Shown piece by piece: positions 11,373-20,529 of a stretch of DNA of 64,000 bases. This stretch comes from Stenopsyche tienmushanensis. Lineage: Eukaryota > Arthropoda > Insecta > Trichoptera > Stenopsychidae. The DNA lies in assembly GCA_008973525.1 (NCBI GenBank), contig WACJ01000267.1, positions 186,001 through 250,000 of the forward strand, given 5' to 3'. How positions within the stretch are numbered: position 1 is the first letter of the stretch; every line of letters begins with the position of its first letter. The position numbers and the translations under genes are program-made. The notes below the pieces were generated by a model that was not told where the DNA came from, searched no databases, and saw only the letters and a list, made by a program, of their open reading frames with translations.

Positions 11373-12954
11373 TCACATGAATTCACGGTAATTCATGCCG
11401 CAGCATATAAATGCACGCTACTTCTCAATATAAAGACATAAAAATCCATTCATTTGATCATCAAATTGTAAATATAGAATATTTTGTAATAATTTTAAGC
11501 ATGTAAAATACTATACATGTAAAAAAATACACCCATTTCAATTAATAAGCCCAACTTGACCATGTGAAAAATTAATTTTTGTGTTTATTACGGTGAAAAT
11601 AAATTTACCTGACCAGAAACTAAATGAAAAACTTTAATAATCAAATTTAAATTAATCCTATTTCATCCAGAAATTAGAAACACTTTGTTTCGATTTACGT
11701 TTCTTCTCTTCTAAGAAATCCGCGGTCGGAATATTATGCTTCCACAATTTGCACGTTGTCATATTTAAACATTTTGTTTTTATTCCCTAAAATTTTCCCT
11801 GGAAACTTCATCTGGAAGCTATAGTTTCAGAGGTAAATATAACATCATACCCGTTTATAATTTCACCATCCATAATGTAAGCATTTAAAAAATATATGAT
11901 GCTAGTAAATATTGTACGATTTTGTAATGAAATAATGAAAGTTCATTCTGAGAGCAAAATTGCATATATTTTCCTCTAAAAGATTTTGTCCAGGATGCTT
12001 AAAGTTTTGCATTATCTTCCCCTCGCTGAAAAACGCTTACTCGTTCAATCCATTACTCTTATATACGGAACTTTCAAATTAAGATTTTTTCGCTCGTAGC
12101 TTAAAACTTCTTTGAAAGCACTAATTATAATCTTATTATCCAATCTATCGTATGTATATTTATTGCAGCCGATTGGAAATCTTAAGCGTTTCCAATGTCC
12201 CAGTCACGTCGTTTGAATTAAGAAAAGCGATGTAATTGGATTATTACAGAGGGATGCTTCATTCATTTTTATATGAAATTCTCTTTATTATTGCGAGGCC
12301 TTTGTGCTTTCGCCGAGCGTGAAAACTGAAGTCTGCTGAAAATATTTTGCCATGCTGCAGTTTTCTTATTGTTATGCCGCAAACGTTATTGTTGGAAGCT
12401 CCGTGGTGAAACATTGACCCTGCTCCTCAGAAGAAGTCTTCCCTGGTCGATGTGATGCCCTTTGTGTGAAGGCTAGATGAAAATGCATTAAGAGGTTGTA
12501 TGATTTTCGCAGTGGGGAGCTAAGAGCATGCATTCAATTTAATCTTTGGAACAAACTTTCCAGGGCGCCGCATTTTCAGGCATACTTTATTATTTTATAC
12601 ATTTAAGGCTTTCAGCAAAGTGCAACCTTACATTGAGTCAACCGCAACATCGCTTTACATGTACGTTTAACATTTTATGCTCCTGTGTGTAACCGGACTG
12701 GAAGGGTCCTTTTGTTAGATTACATCGGAAAATGTTTCGCTGCATAGCATCTCTGAAACAAAATAAAGTTTTCATTCCTCTTTTGTGATGAAACAAACAC
12801 AGCAGTGTGAGGTTTTATTGCCATAAACGTGGCGAGAAAGAGCTTATGGGATACCTTTGGTGGAAAATATCCCTTCTTAAGAAAATAAATTTCATGGAAA
12901 ATCTTCAAGATCTTCCACTTTATTTTTATACTAATTCAAAACAAAATTATGAAT
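11373..12954. other. Non-coding DNA upstream of the LINE 3' end
   Basis: AT-rich with a moderately complex section at ~12180-12560. No frame is recognisable as a gene and no repeat shared with the rest of the window was noticed. Confidence 0.4.
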
Positions 12955-12964
12955 AAATATATAA
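12955..12964. repeat. Candidate LINE target-site duplication, 3' side
   Basis: AAATATATAA, identical to 17723-17732. Being pure A/T in AT-rich DNA, the match is suggestive rather than decisive. Confidence 0.5.
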
Positions 12965-13074
12965 TTTCGCTATTTCGTGTGGATGGCAATTTGGAGTCGG
13001 GATTAGATCCCTTTACTCCGTGATATGGCTATTTGGTGTGTGCTTTTTTGTCTTGTTGGGTAATTTTTGGTGAT

Positions 13075-13125
13075 GTTTTTTTTTTGTTTTTCTTATTTTT
13101 TTTTTTTTTTTTTTATTTTTTTTAG
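13075..13125 (-). repeat. A-rich tract in the LINE 3' UTR
   Basis: T-runs on the plus strand, i.e. A-runs on the coding strand, ~100 bases 3' of the RT stop. About 110 further bases of 3' UTR separate it from the proposed target-site duplication. Confidence 0.7.
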
Positions 13126-13244
13126 TTTATGGTTAGTAGTGTTAGTAGCTTAATTTAAATTATTAACTAATTAGGATCTAGTTATTTCTGAGTTATTTGA
13201 ATAGGATGGGGGGGGAGGATGGGGTCGGTATGATGTGGGAGTGT

Positions 13245-15107
13245 TTAGATTTTTCGTCTTTTTTTGTAATTGTATTTGCTGGTGTCGGATTCTATTATTG
13301 CTCTTGGGCGATGTTGGTGAAGTCTTTTTTTGGGGTTGTAGTTTGGTATTATGTGGAAAGCGGCAGGAGGGTTGTGATCGTGGCGTCTGAAATAGTTTGT
13401 GGAGAGTTTCACGATTTGTTCGTGTAGTGTGTTGATTTTTAGGTCTTTGTGTAGGTCTGCGTTTCTGACGTAGTACGGTGCATTTGTTATCTGTCGAAGG
13501 ATTTTGTTTTCTTGTACTTGTAGTTTGTGGAATGTGTTTGGCGATGTTTTGGCTGTGATTCCCCATGTGATGGGGGCGTACGTGATGATGGGACGGATGA
13601 GTGTTTTATATGTGATTAGTTTGTTTTTGAGGGACATTTTGGAGTTTTTGTTTAGTATTGGATATAGAATGGCTTTGGCTGCTTTTGTTTTGTGTATCAG
13701 ATTTTGGACGTGTTTGTGGAAGTTTAGTTTCTGATCGAGAGTGATTCCTAGGTATTTTACTGTTTTTTCCCAGCTTAGTTTTTTGCCGTTGAGTGTGATG
13801 TCGTTGATGTGGTGTTGTTGTTTCTTGTTTTTGATGTTGAATAATGTGAGTTGTGTTTTTTCTGGATTTATGTGGATTCTCCACCTGTTGCACCAGGATT
13901 CGAATCTGTGTAAGTATGATTGGAGATCGCGTGTGATTTTGTCGTTTGAGTGTGATCTGGCGAGAATTGCTGTGTCGTCTGCGTAGAGGGAGATGGCTAC
14001 GTTCTTGTCATTCGGTCGTGGGACATCGCTTGTATAAATATTGTAAAGTAATGGTGATAATGCGGATCCTTGAGGAACTCCTGCCTGAAGCGTTTTTTTG
14101 TCTGATAGAGCGTTTTTGTGTTGTATTTGATATGTGCGGTTTGTTATAAAGGAGGCTATCATTTTAGTGTATTCTTTGGGATAACCGAATGAGTTCATTT
14201 TGTAAAGCAGTGCCTTGTGCCAGACTTTATCGAAAGCCCGGGTTATGTCTAGTAAGACGGTTCCTGTGTTTTGATTCTGTGGGTGTGTGAAACCGGTGTG
14301 TATAAATTCAATTGTGCGGTGCAGTTGGGAGTTAGTGGAGAGGTTTTCTCTGAACCCAAACTGTTCGTCTGGGAGTACTCCTAGCTCGCGGGTTAGGTTC
14401 TTTAGTCGACTAAGGATAACTTTTTCGAAGATCTTTCCCGGCGAGGATAGGAGACTGATCGGGCGGTAGTTGAATGGGTCGTTAAGTTGTTTCCCCGGTT
14501 TGGGCAGAGTGATGACCTTGGCGAGTTTCCACGCCGATGGGAAGTAATTGTGTCGGAGTGATGCATTGAAGATGTTGGTTAGCGCTAGGATGCCTTTATG
14601 GGGAAGTAGTTTCATGGCTTTATTGTGTAGGTTGTCTGTGCCGGGTGCTTTATTATTTCTAAGGGATTTAATTAGTGTATGCGTTTCGAAAGGCGTAACG
14701 AAGTCGATTTTATGTGTGTTCTTTGTGTTTAGTATGACTTCGACTTTGGAGTTGATTAGCGTAGTGTGAGTGTTGGTGAGGTGGTCGTTGTTGATTGGGT
14801 GGGACGTACACGTTTGGCTAATTGCTTCGGCCAGAGCTTCGGCTTTTGCTTCATCCGTGTAAGCCAGTTTTCCGTCTGTCTGAATGAGAGGTGGTGTGTG
14901 GGCGTTTTTTCGTTTGAATTTCTTTGTAAGTTGCCATAAGGATGTGTTGCTGGGTTTGACTTCAGATAGAAGTTGTTCCCATTTGTTGTTTTGTATTTCC
15001 GCTAAATTATCGCGGATTTGTGTTTGGAGGCTGTTTGCTTTTGTTTTGTCATCGGGGTGGCCGTATTTGGCCCATTTGCGACGCAGTCTATTTTTGTCAC
15101 GTATCAT
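13245..15107 (-). CDS. LINE ORF2, reverse transcriptase part
   Basis: Reverse transcriptase of the Jockey/I type, which copies the element's RNA at a nicked chromosomal target. The frame is 620 residues. Visible motifs in order are NNKAPGTDNL (~150), ITLPKPGK and NYRPISLLS (fingers), LLDITRAFDKVWH (first catalytic Asp, RT motif A), AGVPQGSALSPLLY, ISLYADDTAI (catalytic YADD, ~370), and a thumb region with VKYLGITLD. No RNase H domain follows, and the frame ends ~100 residues after the thumb-like region with a basic tail (YNYKKRRKI). The apparent start ATG (15107) is internal. The natural protein begins in the endonuclease frame, and a 1-nt shift at a run of seven A's (~15115) separates the two. 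Confidence 0.92.
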   Translation of the reverse strand: MIRDKNRLRRKWAKYGHPDDKTKANSLQTQIRDNLAEIQNNKWEQLLSEVKPSNTSLWQLTKKFKRKNAHTPPLIQTDGKLAYTDEAKAEALAEAISQTCTSHPINNDHLTNTHTTLINSKVEVILNTKNTHKIDFVTPFETHTLIKSLRNNKAPGTDNLHNKAMKLLPHKGILALTNIFNASLRHNYFPSAWKLAKVITLPKPGKQLNDPFNYRPISLLSSPGKIFEKVILSRLKNLTRELGVLPDEQFGFRENLSTNSQLHRTIEFIHTGFTHPQNQNTGTVLLDITRAFDKVWHKALLYKMNSFGYPKEYTKMIASFITNRTYQIQHKNALSDKKTLQAGVPQGSALSPLLYNIYTSDVPRPNDKNVAISLYADDTAILARSHSNDKITRDLQSYLHRFESWCNRWRIHINPEKTQLTLFNIKNKKQQHHINDITLNGKKLSWEKTVKYLGITLDQKLNFHKHVQNLIHKTKAAKAILYPILNKNSKMSLKNKLITYKTLIRPIITYAPITWGITAKTSPNTFHKLQVQENKILRQITNAPYYVRNADLHKDLKINTLHEQIVKLSTNYFRRHDHNPPAAFHIIPNYNPKKRLHQHRPRAIIESDTSKYNYKKRRKI

Positions 15108-16002
15108 GTTTTTTTATGTGTTTTGGTATGTTGTGTGGTGTAGTTGCCGGGGAGTGGGAGGCTTTTTGAATTGTATTTTGGATTTGTTGAGTAAAAGAGT
15201 GTATGGCTTCGTCTATGTCGTTTGTTGATTTGAAGGTGGACGGAATGGTGATGGTGTCTTGAATTAGTTGTTCGTAAAACTTCCAGTGTGTTATTGGTTT
15301 TGGTAGTGCGTTTGTGCTGGAAGTGAATGTTGTCTTGTAGGTGTTGATGAGTATAGGGTTGTGGTCCGAGCTGAGATCAGAGGCTGTGTTTATTTCTAAT
15401 TTCCATTCTATATTTTTTGTTACTGCGAAATCAATTATGTCTGGTTTATTGTAGTGGTGTAAGATTGTTGGGTCTGTTGGGGCGTGAATTGCTAGGTCGA
15501 GTTTGTGAATTGTTTTGAGGAGTTTTCGCCCGTTTGTATTCGTGAGTCTAGAGTTCCATGATGAGTGTTTGGCGTTGAAGTCCCCGGCGATGATGGTGGG
15601 AAGGCCGTCTTTTGTTAGTGTTTCCAAGCTGGTTGTGTCGTATGGAATTTTGTTTTTGTTGGGTGGGTGATAGTAAGCGACTAGTTTGATGGTTGAGTTA
15701 TTTGAGGTGTTGATTGCTACTTGGGTGGCTTCGGCGTGGTCGAGTGGCGGCGTAGGTATGTGATAGTGTTTGATATGGGATTTTACGAAGATAGCCGTGC
15801 CTCCTTTAGGGGCGTGAATGCGGTCGTTTCGGTATAGGGTGTAGTTGGGTAGTTGTATTCTTTGTGACGGTTTGAGGTGAGTTTCGTTGATGAGGATTAT
15901 GTCTAAGTTGTGGTCGGTTGCGAATATGTGTAGTTCGTTTGTTTTATCACGGAGGCTGTTTGCATTCCATGCCGCGATCGTAAGAGAGTCAAGAGTGTTT
16001 AG
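15097..16002 (-). CDS. LINE ORF2, endonuclease part (no ATG; frameshifted into the RT)
   Basis: APE-type endonuclease that nicks the target DNA. Motifs in order are TIAAWNANSL, IILINETHL (catalytic Glu), KLVAYYHPPN, IIAGDFNAKHSSWNS (catalytic Asp/Asn) and SSDHNPILI (catalytic Asp-His). The frame overlaps the end of ORF1 in the -1 register and contains no ATG between the overlap and the endonuclease core. Translation may therefore use reinitiation, a non-AUG start or frameshifting. At the 3' end it runs into a stop (...HIKKHDT) 10 nt after the RT frame has opened. Removing one A from the A7 run would restore HIKN-MIRDKNRLRRKW. This is either a disabling mutation or a sequencing/assembly error. 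Confidence 0.88.
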   Translation of the reverse strand, partial: LNTLDSLTIAAWNANSLRDKTNELHIFATDHNLDIILINETHLKPSQRIQLPNYTLYRNDRIHAPKGGTAIFVKSHIKHYHIPTPPLDHAEATQVAINTSNNSTIKLVAYYHPPNKNKIPYDTTSLETLTKDGLPTIIAGDFNAKHSSWNSRLTNTNGRKLLKTIHKLDLAIHAPTDPTILHHYNKPDIIDFAVTKNIEWKLEINTASDLSSDHNPILINTYKTTFTSSTNALPKPITHWKFYEQLIQDTITIPSTFKSTNDIDEAIHSFTQQIQNTIQKASHSPATTPHNIPKHIKKHDT

Positions 16003-17588
16003 AGAAAGTTCTGGATAAAGGCCGGGAGTGCTGAGAGCAAGATCTGGAGTTTAGTGTTCTTGTCGGTGGTTGATGAGAGTTCCGAGAAAGTTTTCAGTGC
16101 GAACGCTAGTGGGTCTGTTGTATGTGTTTTGGGTTGTGTTTGTTGGGCGTATGTTCTTTTGGGTAAGTTGGGTGAGGGGATTGGTTGTTTGTTTGACGTG
16201 GGTAGGTTGGGGAAGTCTGCTTTAGTGTGTGTGTATTGTGGAGGTGAGTTGTATCTGGAATTGGAGTTTTGTGTTGTGTGCTTTCTTTTGGGGTAGTTTT
16301 TGCAGCCCATGTAATTGGCCGTGTGCTGTTCGTTGCAGTTGGCGCATTTGACTATGTTGATTTTTCCCTGGGGGAGTGGGCAGTTTGCCGTCGGGTGGTT
16401 GCCAGCACATTTTACACATATGAATGGTGCTGTGCACATTTGTGCGGTGTGGTTAAATCTCTGGCAACGATGGCATTGGCCGATCGTTTTGGGTGGGCGT
16501 AGGGTTTCAGCTTGGACGCGGAGTTCTCCTAATTTGGTTATTTCATAGAGTGTTTTGTTGTGTTCGTTTTTGAGTAAACGAACTAAAACCAGTGGTATCG
16601 GGCGCTTTTCGTTACCTAATGTCATTCGATCTACTTTAATGACATCGAATCCTAGTTCTACAAGTTGTGTTTTAATGATTCCAGTGTTATAGTTGAGGGG
16701 AATGCCGCGGAGAACGACTTTTAGGTCTTTCTCTTCAGTCGGTTTGTATGTGTGATACGAGATGTTTTTCTGTGTGAGTATTTTGGTGGCGAGTCTGTAA
16801 TCGTCCGAGGTGGATACTGTCATGTGTATGCCGTCTGTGACGGTTTTAGTTTGTTCGATGGATATTTTGTTTTGTTTTAGAATTGTGATAATGTCTGTGT
16901 ATGTGTGTTTGGTATCCCTGATGATGATTGGTGGCGGGCGGGGTTCCTTGGGTGTCTGGGTTTGGGTTGGCGTTTGAGAAGGGGTTTGTGTGTGTGTCAT
17001 GGCTGGTCCCGGAAGGGAGGAGATAGGAGGGAATGTAGGGGTGGGGAGGAGAGGAGAGCGCTTACTTGTTTTTTGAGAGCGACGTCCCTTTACCAGTTGG
17101 AAGTCGGCCTCGTCTTCCTCTTCGTCTCCTGAAGAAGCCTCTGACAGCTGCATAGGCGAGAGTGGTGGTGTCACTTTCTCTTCTGGAGAAGGCGACACGT
17201 CATCGCTTATCGCGATTGCGATCGGGCGGGTTGCGCTTATCGCGCCGCTTATCGGTGACGTCACCGGTTTTGCCGGTGAAAGCGGGGCTGACGTCATTGC
17301 AGTAGCGTTTGTATCGTATGGAATAGGTGATAGTGGAGCCCTTTTCGGGGTCTTCCTTTTATTAGTGGAGGAATCCTCCATTTGTTGCATCCTGTTATCC
17401 AGGTTTTTCATGGCCTCGCCTTGGGCCCTGATGAGGTCGTATATAATTTCTCTCTGGTCTTTCATGAGGATCATGATTTTCTGGTGCATGTCACGAGAAA
17501 TACCCTTTCCTTCGTCGCATTGGAACAGTTCGAGTTGTTCCTGGTAGAATTTTTTCTCCATTTGTACAATAACTTCAGTTGTTGCCAT
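15999..17588 (-). CDS. LINE ORF1, gag-like RNA-binding protein with three CCHC knuckles
   Basis: Nucleic-acid-binding ORF1 of Jockey-type LINEs, which packages element RNA. I chose the ATG at 17588 (MATTEVIVQMEKKF), giving 529 residues; an in-frame extension upstream to 17690 has no ATG. The N-terminal ~70 residues are helix-rich (EKKFYQEQLELFQ, REIIYDLIRAQGEAM), probably a multimerising coiled coil. Then come a long Ser/Pro/Thr-rich linker, an RRM-like region (KVVLRGIPLNYNTGIIKTQL), and three knuckles: CHRCQRFNHTAQMC (CX2CX4HX4C), CVKCAGNHPTANC and CANCNEQHTANYMGC. The C-terminus is Gln/Pro/Thr-rich and ends FIQNFL. It appears intact. Confidence 0.9.
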   Translation of the reverse strand: MATTEVIVQMEKKFYQEQLELFQCDEGKGISRDMHQKIMILMKDQREIIYDLIRAQGEAMKNLDNRMQQMEDSSTNKRKTPKRAPLSPIPYDTNATAMTSAPLSPAKPVTSPISGAISATRPIAIAISDDVSPSPEEKVTPPLSPMQLSEASSGDEEEDEADFQLVKGRRSQKTSKRSPLLPTPTFPPISSLPGPAMTHTQTPSQTPTQTQTPKEPRPPPIIIRDTKHTYTDIITILKQNKISIEQTKTVTDGIHMTVSTSDDYRLATKILTQKNISYHTYKPTEEKDLKVVLRGIPLNYNTGIIKTQLVELGFDVIKVDRMTLGNEKRPIPLVLVRLLKNEHNKTLYEITKLGELRVQAETLRPPKTIGQCHRCQRFNHTAQMCTAPFICVKCAGNHPTANCPLPQGKINIVKCANCNEQHTANYMGCKNYPKRKHTTQNSNSRYNSPPQYTHTKADFPNLPTSNKQPIPSPNLPKRTYAQQTQPKTHTTDPLAFALKTFSELSSTTDKNTKLQILLSALPAFIQNFL

Positions 17589-17722
17589 GATGGAGGTAAT
17601 TGGTGCGCAGGGCACACGCGTGGTCGGTGGGAAGGTAACTAAGCGGTGGTCGGTATGACAGCAGCAGAGCGGGAGCGGTAGTCGGCGCACGTCCGCTCAG
17701 GTCGGGCGCGCGTCAACGAGTG

Positions 17723-17732
17723 AAATATATAA
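17723..17732. repeat. Candidate LINE target-site duplication, 5' side
   Basis: AAATATATAA directly upstream of the LINE's minus-strand 5' end, CACTCGTTGACG. It matches 12955-12964. Confidence 0.5.
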
Positions 17733-17797
17733 ATAATACGCATATCGAGGTGCAACGCTGGCGAAGCGCCGTGACAAATATACGCAAAACATATTTT

Positions 17798-17888
17798 CGG
17801 CGAGCTACGTTCGAATTCATATGCCTAGTGAACTTTTTGCAATACATCAATCGATTCCTTGATTAATTATAGCAATATAATTGAAATG
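17798..17888 (+). repeat. Duplicated 5' leader of the F-box gene (upstream copy)
   Basis: These 91 bp match 19935-20025, the DNA immediately before and including the F-box start codon, with four mismatches and no gaps. The match begins at CGGCGAGCTACGTTCG and ends exactly at ATG. After that ATG the sequence diverges into an unrelated 41-codon frame (MYNLPIKYKYK...). The LINE's 5' end lies only 75 bp away. It may be a partial gene duplication or a second promoter/leader. Confidence 0.85.
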
Positions 17889-17974
17889 TACAATCTCCCT
17901 ATAAAATATAAATACAAAGCATTAATAGAATTCTATGAAAAATTATTGCACATTATTTTGGGACAAAAATACAT

Positions 17975-18105
17975 TCAACCCTTCTATAGCGTCCACTTCA
18001 TTTGCGGAGTCTTTTAAGTAAGCAACAGGTAAAACACGTACAAATTTTGTATGGGTACCTAATTTTTATAGCGTGATCTCTATCTCGACGCTATAGAAGG
18101 GTTGA
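17975..18105. mobile_element. MITE, 131 bp, with perfect 19-bp terminal inverted repeats
   Basis: TCAACCCTTCTATAGCGTC at the left is perfectly inverted as GACGCTATAGAAGGGTTGA at the right, and there is no coding capacity. A second, degenerate copy ends at 53249 (GACGCTATAGAAGAATTGA). No clear target duplication was seen. Confidence 0.75.
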
Positions 18106-19069
18106 TCGTATAAAGTATCCCCGTGTCCAACTTTTATCTCCATATAGAATGCGTGATTATTTGAACTGTTTGGGTAAAAAAAATGTTTATTAATTTACAA
18201 AGTGTGTTTCTGTTCAAATTGCGCCAATTTTAATCCCCCACTAATTAGTTTTGCAGGCATTCAGTGGACGAATGGGACCTCAGGTTTTAAAGTAATTGTG
18301 TAATTTTCGTAGGGATCCATCGCCAATTATTTTCCACACGGTCTGCATGCTTTCACGTTGTAATTGTATTACATTGCCATCATCAGATATGGAACATAAC
18401 ATGATGAAATCCTCCGGAAACAGTATCGAGTGACATTTCCTGATAACAAAAACGCTCATCTATTTGAAGTAGCAGAGCTCCAGGTCACGCTACCCATTTG
18501 TAAATTAATACATTCTTCGATATCGATTCTGAGAATTTCTTGTTTGGGAAAAAATAAAGCCTAAATGCATACTTATTCAGTATCATCCATTAATGAAAAT
18601 ACGTAGTATTTATCTTTAATGGTGAATTACTTAAGTATTTTTTAAGGAATCATATTCTTATCTTTATCTTCAGATCAAATTATGATGCTGAGTCTAATGA
18701 TAAAAGTATCAAGTACACAAAAAAAGGACCTTAGACAATCGCGGCGACTCAAATCACAACTTAAAAGATGCTAGCAATTTTAGAGTTATGCCCTGTTCCA
18801 AATTGTGGCGTAACTACTAATTGGCGAGCTTAGGTGACGCCTAGGGGCAGCAACTATCTAATCTATGCATACAGTACATATATGTTTTTCAAATTGTTGT
18901 ATTAACCTTTCCATACCGCTGATGTATTTACTACACCTCGACTTCAAAAATGAGAATATCGATATGAAATATAATAGATACGGGATTCAGATTTTTGGTA
19001 TTCCTCCGTAATATAATTACGAATCACATCAAAGTATTATATTATAGTATCCGAACAAATGCACTTATT
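18106..19069. other. Non-coding DNA
   Basis: AT-rich, no recognisable gene. TTAACCTTTCCATACCG at ~18903 weakly recalls the TTAACCCTTTG repeat ends but lacks a palindrome. Confidence 0.35.
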
Positions 19070-19250
19070 TGTCAGGACCGGCGCAGCGTGTATAAAGCTT
19101 GTACATTAATAAATATTAAATACATAAATTAACGAATATTGTGTGCTATCGACAGTATTGAGGATAATTTATTAATATACAAGCTTGAATCACGTTGCGC
19201 GGTCCTGAGATACAAGTGGATTTGTGTGGACGATAACTGGTGGACTTATG
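19070..19250 (+). repeat. Repeat family 3 copy forming a long inverted repeat
   Basis: Contains ACGAATATTGTGTGCTAT and TATACAAGCTTGAATCACG-TTGCGCGGTCCTGA, as at 3430-3520 and 62725-62830. Here an inverted partner lies just upstream (CAGGACCGGCGCAGCG-TGTATAAAGCTTGTAC at ~19074), giving ~40-bp arms around an ~80-bp loop. The transcript of either strand could fold into a stable hairpin. Confidence 0.6.
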
Positions 19251-19934
19251 GATATAGCATATATGTTCAACTCAATTTAAAATTATAGCAATGATACAAA
19301 CGAACCTTTGTATTGTATGTCTAGATGCCTTAATTTCACACAACTGCACCCAAATGTAATATTTTACTTCAGTAATTTTCCACTGCCGATTACAGTCTCA
19401 TTCCCTTTCTTCTCCTTGTTGGACTTCAAATTAGCCGGTCTACGAAATTTTCAAGTCGGACAAAATTATGAAATAGTTATCTGGATCGTTTATAACGGAT
19501 AGCTCGACACGATACGCTCGGATTGGTAACCTTACGTTTAGGGTTGTAAAGGTTTTACGCTTTCCTCGCACGCGAGTAAAAAGCACTTTTCCAGGATATC
19601 GATTTCCACGGCCAATACGGACGCCTTCCACTATTTTACCAACCAGGTATGTAAGAGTGCCCTTGTTCTAATTTGACTGCCATGCTCCACTGACCCGCTC
19701 CCTCTTTACACGAATACTTCAATTTAATTGCAGTGTGCCCCGGGCGCTGAAATTGAGTCGCCGGCGGAAAAAATGAATGATTTGACTTTTACGATCCAAT
19801 AGTTTTAATTCCATTGGGTGTTCAATGAATACATATGCATGTGTATAATAAACACATATAAGTAATATAATAATTAGATAAAACATTTTTTATATCAGAT
19901 TACGCTTAACAGGATTTTCAACGTAGCGATTTAC
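19251..19934. other. Region upstream of the F-box gene
   Basis: No promoter motif is obvious. The patch 19500-19640 is less AT-rich and open on both strands, and ends at a donor-like ACCAACCAG|GTATGTAAG (19640-19657). An upstream exon on the plus strand is possible but I find no recognisable protein. Confidence 0.3.
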
Positions 19935-20025
19935 CGGCGAGCTACGTTCGAATTCATAGGCCTGGTGAACTTTTTGCAATATAACAATCGATTCCTTGAT
20001 TAATTATAGCAATATAATTGAAATG
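19935..20025 (+). promoter_or_regulatory. 5' leader of the F-box gene, duplicated upstream
   Basis: Directly precedes and includes the ATG, and is near-identical to 17798-17888. Retention of 87 of 91 positions suggests a recent duplication or selection on the leader or promoter. Confidence 0.6.
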
Positions 20026-20529
20026 GAAAGCTTTTTATCACTCTTGTGCGTTATGGGATTCTCCCAAACAACAAACGAGGACAACATCGGGAGACTTCCC
20101 GCAGAGATCGCCTGCATTATATTCAGGTAAATATTTTTTTCTTCATATTCAATATGCATTGATATTTTGAATTTATAATTCAAATACCGTCAATCTCAAA
20201 CAATATTTTTAATCCATTTATCTTTTTGTTACAGGAAGCTGGATGGACGATCTCTATACACTGCATCAAAAGTGTGCCCCAAATGGGAATCAATCATCAA
20301 AGGAGACAAAATTTTGAGGATCAAATTGCGACAGCACACCAGGATAGCCAGGATGGATGAACTCAACGCCAGACAATTGAAGTTGTCTCACAGCAAAAAT
20401 AAGACATCTTTGAATACGAAATTCACAGGAAAATCATATCGCCTACCTGAATTGAATAAACCTGCTAAACGACCAAGGATGGATGACAATTTTATGACAA
20501 ATGTGCAAAAGATTAAAAAATTGACCTAA
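20023..20529 (+). CDS. Small F-box protein (two exons)
   Basis: Exon 1 is 20023-20126 and exon 2 is 20235-20529, giving 132 residues. F-box proteins bind Skp1 and recruit substrates to SCF ubiquitin ligases. Residues ~23-62 match the motif position by position: NIGRLPAEIACIIFRKLDG, SLYTASKVCPKWESIIKGD (LPxEI, IFxxLD, SL, VCxxW). The intron falls inside the box, between IIF and RKL, and keeps the frame. The C-terminal half is basic (KLRQHTRIARMDEL, NKPAKRPRMDD) with a possible nuclear signal KPAKRPR, and has no visible WD or leucine-rich repeats, so the substrate is unknown. The start is the first ATG, AAATGG. An AATAAA lies at 20761. The length is short for the family, as in small insect F-box-only proteins. 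Confidence 0.85.
20127..20234 (+). other. Intron of the F-box gene
   Basis: 108 bp, donor ATTCAG|GTAAAT, acceptor TTTTTGTTACAG|GAAGC with a T-rich tract. Joining the exons restores the F-box (IIF-RKL). Confidence 0.85.

Larger units (their letters stand above)
12965..17722 (-). mobile_element. Nearly full-length Jockey-type LINE (non-LTR retrotransposon), 4.76 kb
   Basis: The minus strand carries, in order, a short 5' UTR starting CACTCGTTGACGCG, a gag-like ORF1 with three zinc knuckles, an APE-type endonuclease, a reverse transcriptase with YADD, and a 3' UTR with a long A-rich tract (13075-13125 read on the minus strand) and ~110 further bases. The same 10 bp, AAATATATAA, lies immediately outside both ends (12955-12964 and 17723-17732), a candidate target-site duplication, although the sequence is low in complexity. 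Codons of both ORFs are unlike the AT-rich surroundings. Apart from one frameshift between endonuclease and RT it appears intact, so it is young. Confidence 0.9.

Noticed and set aside
13197..17642. Many plus-strand frames of 60-114 codons
   Set aside because: They are opposite-strand shadows of the LINE ORFs, caused by the GC pattern of the coding strand.
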